Notes under the pieces: generated by a model | The model's input: only the letters and a program-made list of their open reading frames with translations | Database searches by the model: none | Told to the model about the DNA's origin: nothing | Program-made: the position numbers and the translations under genes | NCBI GenBank assembly: GCA_030600725.1 | Contig: JAUVLN010000065.1 | Coordinates: 1-9,094 of the forward strand | Reading direction: 5' to 3' | Origin: Thermoplasmatota archaeon | Lineage (GTDB): Archaea; Thermoplasmatota; Penumbrarchaeia; Penumbrarchaeales; Penumbrarchaeaceae | Length of the DNA: 9,094 nt | Shown: piece after piece, positions 7,254 through 9,094 of the stretch | How positions within the stretch are numbered: the stretch's first letter is position 1 | Layout: the number at the start of each line of letters is the position of its first letter

Positions 7254-7874
7254 TCATTTGGTATCGTTCAAGCGCCTCTCCCTTGCTATCCTGGTGTATA
7301 AGCGCCTAATATCCCTCGCTTCGACCGGTCTACCTTCCCTGTAGACCATCTTCCTTATGGTCTTTATCTTGGTGATCATTACCTTTTTCCTGCCGAACTC
7401 AAGCAAATCTCCAACAGCGAATTCCTCATCCGGAACGGCCTCCACCACCTCCGAGGCGGTCGTGGACCCCTTGACTATGGCCACCTTCACCTTCACGGTA
7501 TCGAATACTACCGCCCAGAGCATGGATATGTCCCTGGCCAGTCCCCTCTTGACCCTTTTTCCCTCGGATTCCATGGAGGTGATGAGGATATTATGATCCT
7601 CGAAGAAAACCTCATCGTTTATTATGATCCCCTCTTCGCGACCGAACTGAATTTCCACTTTCCTCGAGTTCTCACCCTCGGACAGCACCATCGGCACCAT
7701 GCACGGTTTCTCCGCTGGTATCTCCACATGATGTACGCCCTTGCATGTTTGACACTGGACCGTGCCGCTGAACCCCTCGTCCAGGCTCTGGTCAATGGTC
7801 CCCTTGAGTATCCGATGAGGCGTTTCCTCCTCACAGGACTCACAGTGGGCGTAGATTACCGATCCCTTCTTCAT
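7254..7874 (-). CDS. HVO_0476-family archaeal zinc-finger protein
   Basis: 206 residues. The N-terminus carries two CxxC knuckles, C11-ES-C14 and C41-QT-C44, about 27 residues apart, as expected for a zinc ribbon; C58 is an extra cysteine. The rest is a charged, beta-rich region ending in a basic segment (RRLYTRIARERRLNDTK). The arrangement matches the conserved archaeal COG1326/HVO_0476 family, whose biochemical role is not established; a nucleic-acid role is often assumed from the ribbon and the basic C-terminus. The start at 7874 is the first in-frame ATG after a TATA box and has no Shine-Dalgarno sequence, so the message is probably leaderless. The gene converges on the second surface gene with 2 bases between stop codons and is divergent from larE. 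No T-rich terminator is obvious past its stop. Confidence 0.85.
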   Translation of the reverse strand: MKKGSVIYAHCESCEEETPHRILKGTIDQSLDEGFSGTVQCQTCKGVHHVEIPAEKPCMVPMVLSEGENSRKVEIQFGREEGIIINDEVFFEDHNILITSMESEGKRVKRGLARDISMLWAVVFDTVKVKVAIVKGSTTASEVVEAVPDEEFAVGDLLEFGRKKVMITKIKTIRKMVYREGRPVEARDIRRLYTRIARERRLNDTK

Positions 7875-7875
7875 G

Positions 7876-7889
7876 GTTGAGGCATCAAC
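7876..7889. promoter_or_regulatory. Possible operator: 5-bp dyad GTTGA-N4-TCAAC
   Basis: GTTGAGGCATCAAC is a perfect 5-bp inverted repeat with a 4-base spacer. It lies between the zinc-finger start codon and the shared TATA element, so a dimeric regulator bound here could block both divergent promoters. A repeat this short can occur by chance and no second copy was found in the window. Confidence 0.25.
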
Positions 7890-7890
7890 A

Positions 7891-7903
7891 TAATATATAA
7901 AAA
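7891..7903. promoter_or_regulatory. Shared TATA element in the divergent zinc-finger/larE promoter
   Basis: TAATATATAAAAA is the only AT-rich element in the 62-base gap between the two divergent start codons. Read on the minus strand, TTTATATA (7901 to 7894) is a full archaeal TATA consensus and puts the transcript start at or beside the ATG at 7874. Read on the plus strand, TATATAAA would put a start near 7924, just ahead of the GGAG at 7926-7929 that precedes larE. One element could therefore serve both genes; the minus direction is the better match. Confidence 0.6.
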
Positions 7904-7936
7904 CCTATCATTACAGAATCCCACCGGAGACCCAAG

Positions 7937-8743
7937 ATGTTCAACGATGAAAGGCTCTATGGATTGATGGCCATTCTAAAGGGATACGGTTCTGTGGCCG
8001 TGGCATTCTCGGGGGGGGCCGACAGCTCGCTTGTTGCCTACGCCGCATATACCGCTCTGGGGGACGCTGCACAGGCCGTTCATATCTCCTCGCAGACCGT
8101 GCCAAAGCGTGATTCCGAGGATGCGAGAAAATTGGCGGATGAGATAGGCATCAAGATGATAACGCTGGATGTGGACATACTCGATGATGTTTGTTTCAGC
8201 GATAATCCGCCGGAGAGATGTGGGATCTGCAAGGCGATATCGATGGCCGAGGTGATGGACCATGCCGGGAGGTCAGATATCACTGAGGTCGCCGACGGTG
8301 CCGTCATCGATGATCTATCTGATTACAGGCCCGGGCACGGGGTAGCCGATAAACTAGGGATCAAACACCCTCTCATCGAAGCAGGCCTTTCAAAAAAGGA
8401 TGTCATGGAATTGCTGGAGATTCTGGGCCTCTCATCCACGGGGAAGGCACCGTCACCATGCCTCGCCTCGAGGATCCCTTACGGCCAGGCGATCACATCC
8501 CTGAAGCTAAAGAAAATAGACCTTATGGAGAACATCGTAAGGGGATATGGTTTCAGGATCGTGAGGGTCAGGCTGTATGAGACAACCTCCGGTGAATTGA
8601 TCGGCGTCCTCGAGGTCAATGATGTCAAGAGAGCATTGTATCTATGGGATGAGCTGAAGGAGATGGATCCCGATGTTAGGATCCTTCTGGATCCAGAGGG
8701 ATACAGGATGGGATCTATGAATGAGGTCCTGACCTCCCCATAA
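7937..8743 (+). CDS. larE: LarE-type ATP-dependent sulfur transferase (PP-loop)
   Basis: 268 residues, the usual LarE length. The N-terminus has the PP-loop SGGADS (25-30), which binds ATP to adenylate the substrate. Other family blocks are NPPERCGICK (90-99), DDLSDYRPG (125-133), HPLIEAGLSKKDV (144-156), SPCLASRIPYG (173-183) and LDPEGYRMGS (251-260). In the lactate racemase pathway LarE moves sulfur onto the pyridinium carboxylate precursor of the nickel-pincer cofactor. The cysteines C95, C98 and C175 match the three-cysteine arrangement known to hold a [4Fe-4S] cluster in Thermotoga-type LarE, rather than the single sacrificial cysteine of Lactiplantibacillus. No larB, larC or larA is adjacent, so the natural substrate may be different. 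GGAG at 7926-7929 precedes the ATG. Cytosolic. Confidence 0.88.
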   Translation: MFNDERLYGLMAILKGYGSVAVAFSGGADSSLVAYAAYTALGDAAQAVHISSQTVPKRDSEDARKLADEIGIKMITLDVDILDDVCFSDNPPERCGICKAISMAEVMDHAGRSDITEVADGAVIDDLSDYRPGHGVADKLGIKHPLIEAGLSKKDVMELLEILGLSSTGKAPSPCLASRIPYGQAITSLKLKKIDLMENIVRGYGFRIVRVRLYETTSGELIGVLEVNDVKRALYLWDELKEMDPDVRILLDPEGYRMGSMNEVLTSP

Positions 8744-8745
8744 GG

Positions 8746-8753
8746 TTTATATT
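8746..8753 (+). promoter_or_regulatory. Candidate upstream TATA box for rpoK-rpsB
   Basis: TTTATATT begins 3 bases after the larE stop codon. A transcript start about 26 bases on (near 8776) would give a leader of about 43 bases to the ATG at 8819. It competes with the second candidate at 8786-8793. Confidence 0.4.
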
Positions 8754-8785
8754 GGATACCAGTTTACACCTTTCCCTACTGCCCG

Positions 8786-8793
8786 GTATATAG
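8786..8793 (+). promoter_or_regulatory. Candidate proximal TATA box for rpoK-rpsB
   Basis: GTATATAG is centred about 29 bases before the ATG at 8819. It would give a nearly leaderless message from that ATG but could not serve the ATG at 8801, which is too close. Confidence 0.4.
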
Positions 8794-8818
8794 TAACGGC
8801 ATGGAAAGGGATGACCGA

Positions 8819-8983
8819 ATGACCACTCGTTTCGAAAAGGCAAGGATCCTTGGAGCACGCACCCTACAGCTCAGTATGGGCGCCCCCCCAACATCGGGAT
8901 CGAACGTCACGGACCCACTTTTGGCAGCCGAGAGCGAATACTACCAGAACAGGATCCCATTGACCGTCAAGAGGGGGAGATGA
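8819..8983 (+). CDS. rpoK: DNA-directed RNA polymerase subunit K (Rpo6, omega/Rpb6 homologue)
   Basis: 54 residues from the ATG at 8819; an in-frame ATG at 8801 would add MERDDR. The shorter form is preferred because archaeal RpoK normally begins only a few residues before TRFEKARI. TRFEKARILGAR, LQLSMGAP, VTDPL and the C-terminal IPLTVKR are the conserved blocks of the Rpb6/omega family. The subunit clamps the largest polymerase subunit and stabilises the enzyme in the cytosol. The gene ends 4 bases before rpsB, so the two are almost certainly co-transcribed. In many archaea rpoN lies before rpoK and enolase between rpoK and rpsB; here larE is upstream and no enolase gene intervenes. Confidence 0.93.
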   Translation: MTTRFEKARILGARTLQLSMGAPPTSGSNVTDPLLAAESEYYQNRIPLTVKRGR

Positions 8984-8987
8984 TCGC

Positions 8988-9094
8988 ATGACCGATGATC
9001 AAAATGCCAACAACCTGCTCATTGAAGAGGACGTTTACCTTACTTCAGGCGTTCACATAGGAACGCAACAAAAGAGTGCGGACATGAAAGAGTT
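8988..9094 (+). CDS. rpsB: Small-subunit ribosomal protein uS2 (S2), 3' end missing
   Basis: The first 35 codons are visible and the gene runs off the right edge. LTSGVHIGTQQKSADMKE closely matches the archaeal/eukaryotic uS2 (SA) signature around 'GVHIGTQ'. The protein is part of the 30S subunit body near the mRNA exit side. The ATG at 8988 follows the rpoK stop by 4 bases, and GGAG at 8976-8979, inside the rpoK 3' end, is correctly spaced as a ribosome binding site. This suggests translational coupling. The short leading segment before the conserved block (MTDDQNANNLLIEED) is acidic. Confidence 0.93.
   Translation, partial: MTDDQNANNLLIEEDVYLTSGVHIGTQQKSADMKE

Noticed and set aside
8011..8018. 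Run of eight Gs in larE as a frameshift or phase-variation site
   Set aside because: It encodes the PP-loop glycines in frame and the reading frame is intact on both sides; one run alone is no evidence for phase variation.

Overview
The window looks archaeal, most likely from Thermoplasmatota or a related euryarchaeal lineage. Support comes from an archaeal RNA polymerase subunit K gene (Rpo6) coupled to an archaeal-type ribosomal protein uS2 gene, an HVO_0476-family zinc-finger gene, a COG1031-type radical SAM gene, archaeal TATA boxes, heavy use of AGG and ATA codons, and large secreted proteins with calcium-binding repeats and one C-terminal membrane anchor. The lineage call is inference; the archaeal call is firm.

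Layout. (1) Positions 3-680 (+) hold the 3' part of a radical SAM enzyme with a C-terminal helix-hairpin-helix; its start lies off the left edge. (2) Positions 796-3843 and 3997-7251 (+) hold two consecutive large cell-surface proteins. Each has a signal peptide, a chain of beta domains outside the cell, a closely similar Asp-rich calcium-binding module, and a single membrane helix at the C-terminus. The first begins with a seven-bladed, Asp-box beta-propeller. The second begins with a nidogen-like beta domain and ends in a proline-rich cytoplasmic tail. The second has its own strong TATA box and a leader with a predicted hairpin just before the ribosome binding site. (3) Positions 7254-7874 (-) hold the HVO_0476-family zinc-finger protein, convergent with the second surface gene with 2 bases between the stop codons. 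(4) Positions 7937-8743 (+) hold a LarE-type PP-loop sulfur transferase, divergent from the zinc-finger gene across 62 bases. That gap holds one AT-rich element able to act as a TATA box in either direction, and a small dyad repeat. (5) Positions 8819-8983 and 8988-9094 (+) hold rpoK and the start of rpsB.

How they fit together. The two surface proteins form the accessory part of the window and are probably envelope, adhesion or ligand-binding proteins. Their shared membrane-proximal design suggests a related job. The flanking genes are housekeeping or conserved archaeal genes with no evident functional link to them. No tRNA or rRNA gene, CRISPR array, insertion sequence or long repeat was seen. 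The only intergenic stretches are about 115, 153, 62 and 75 bases, and all are discussed below.
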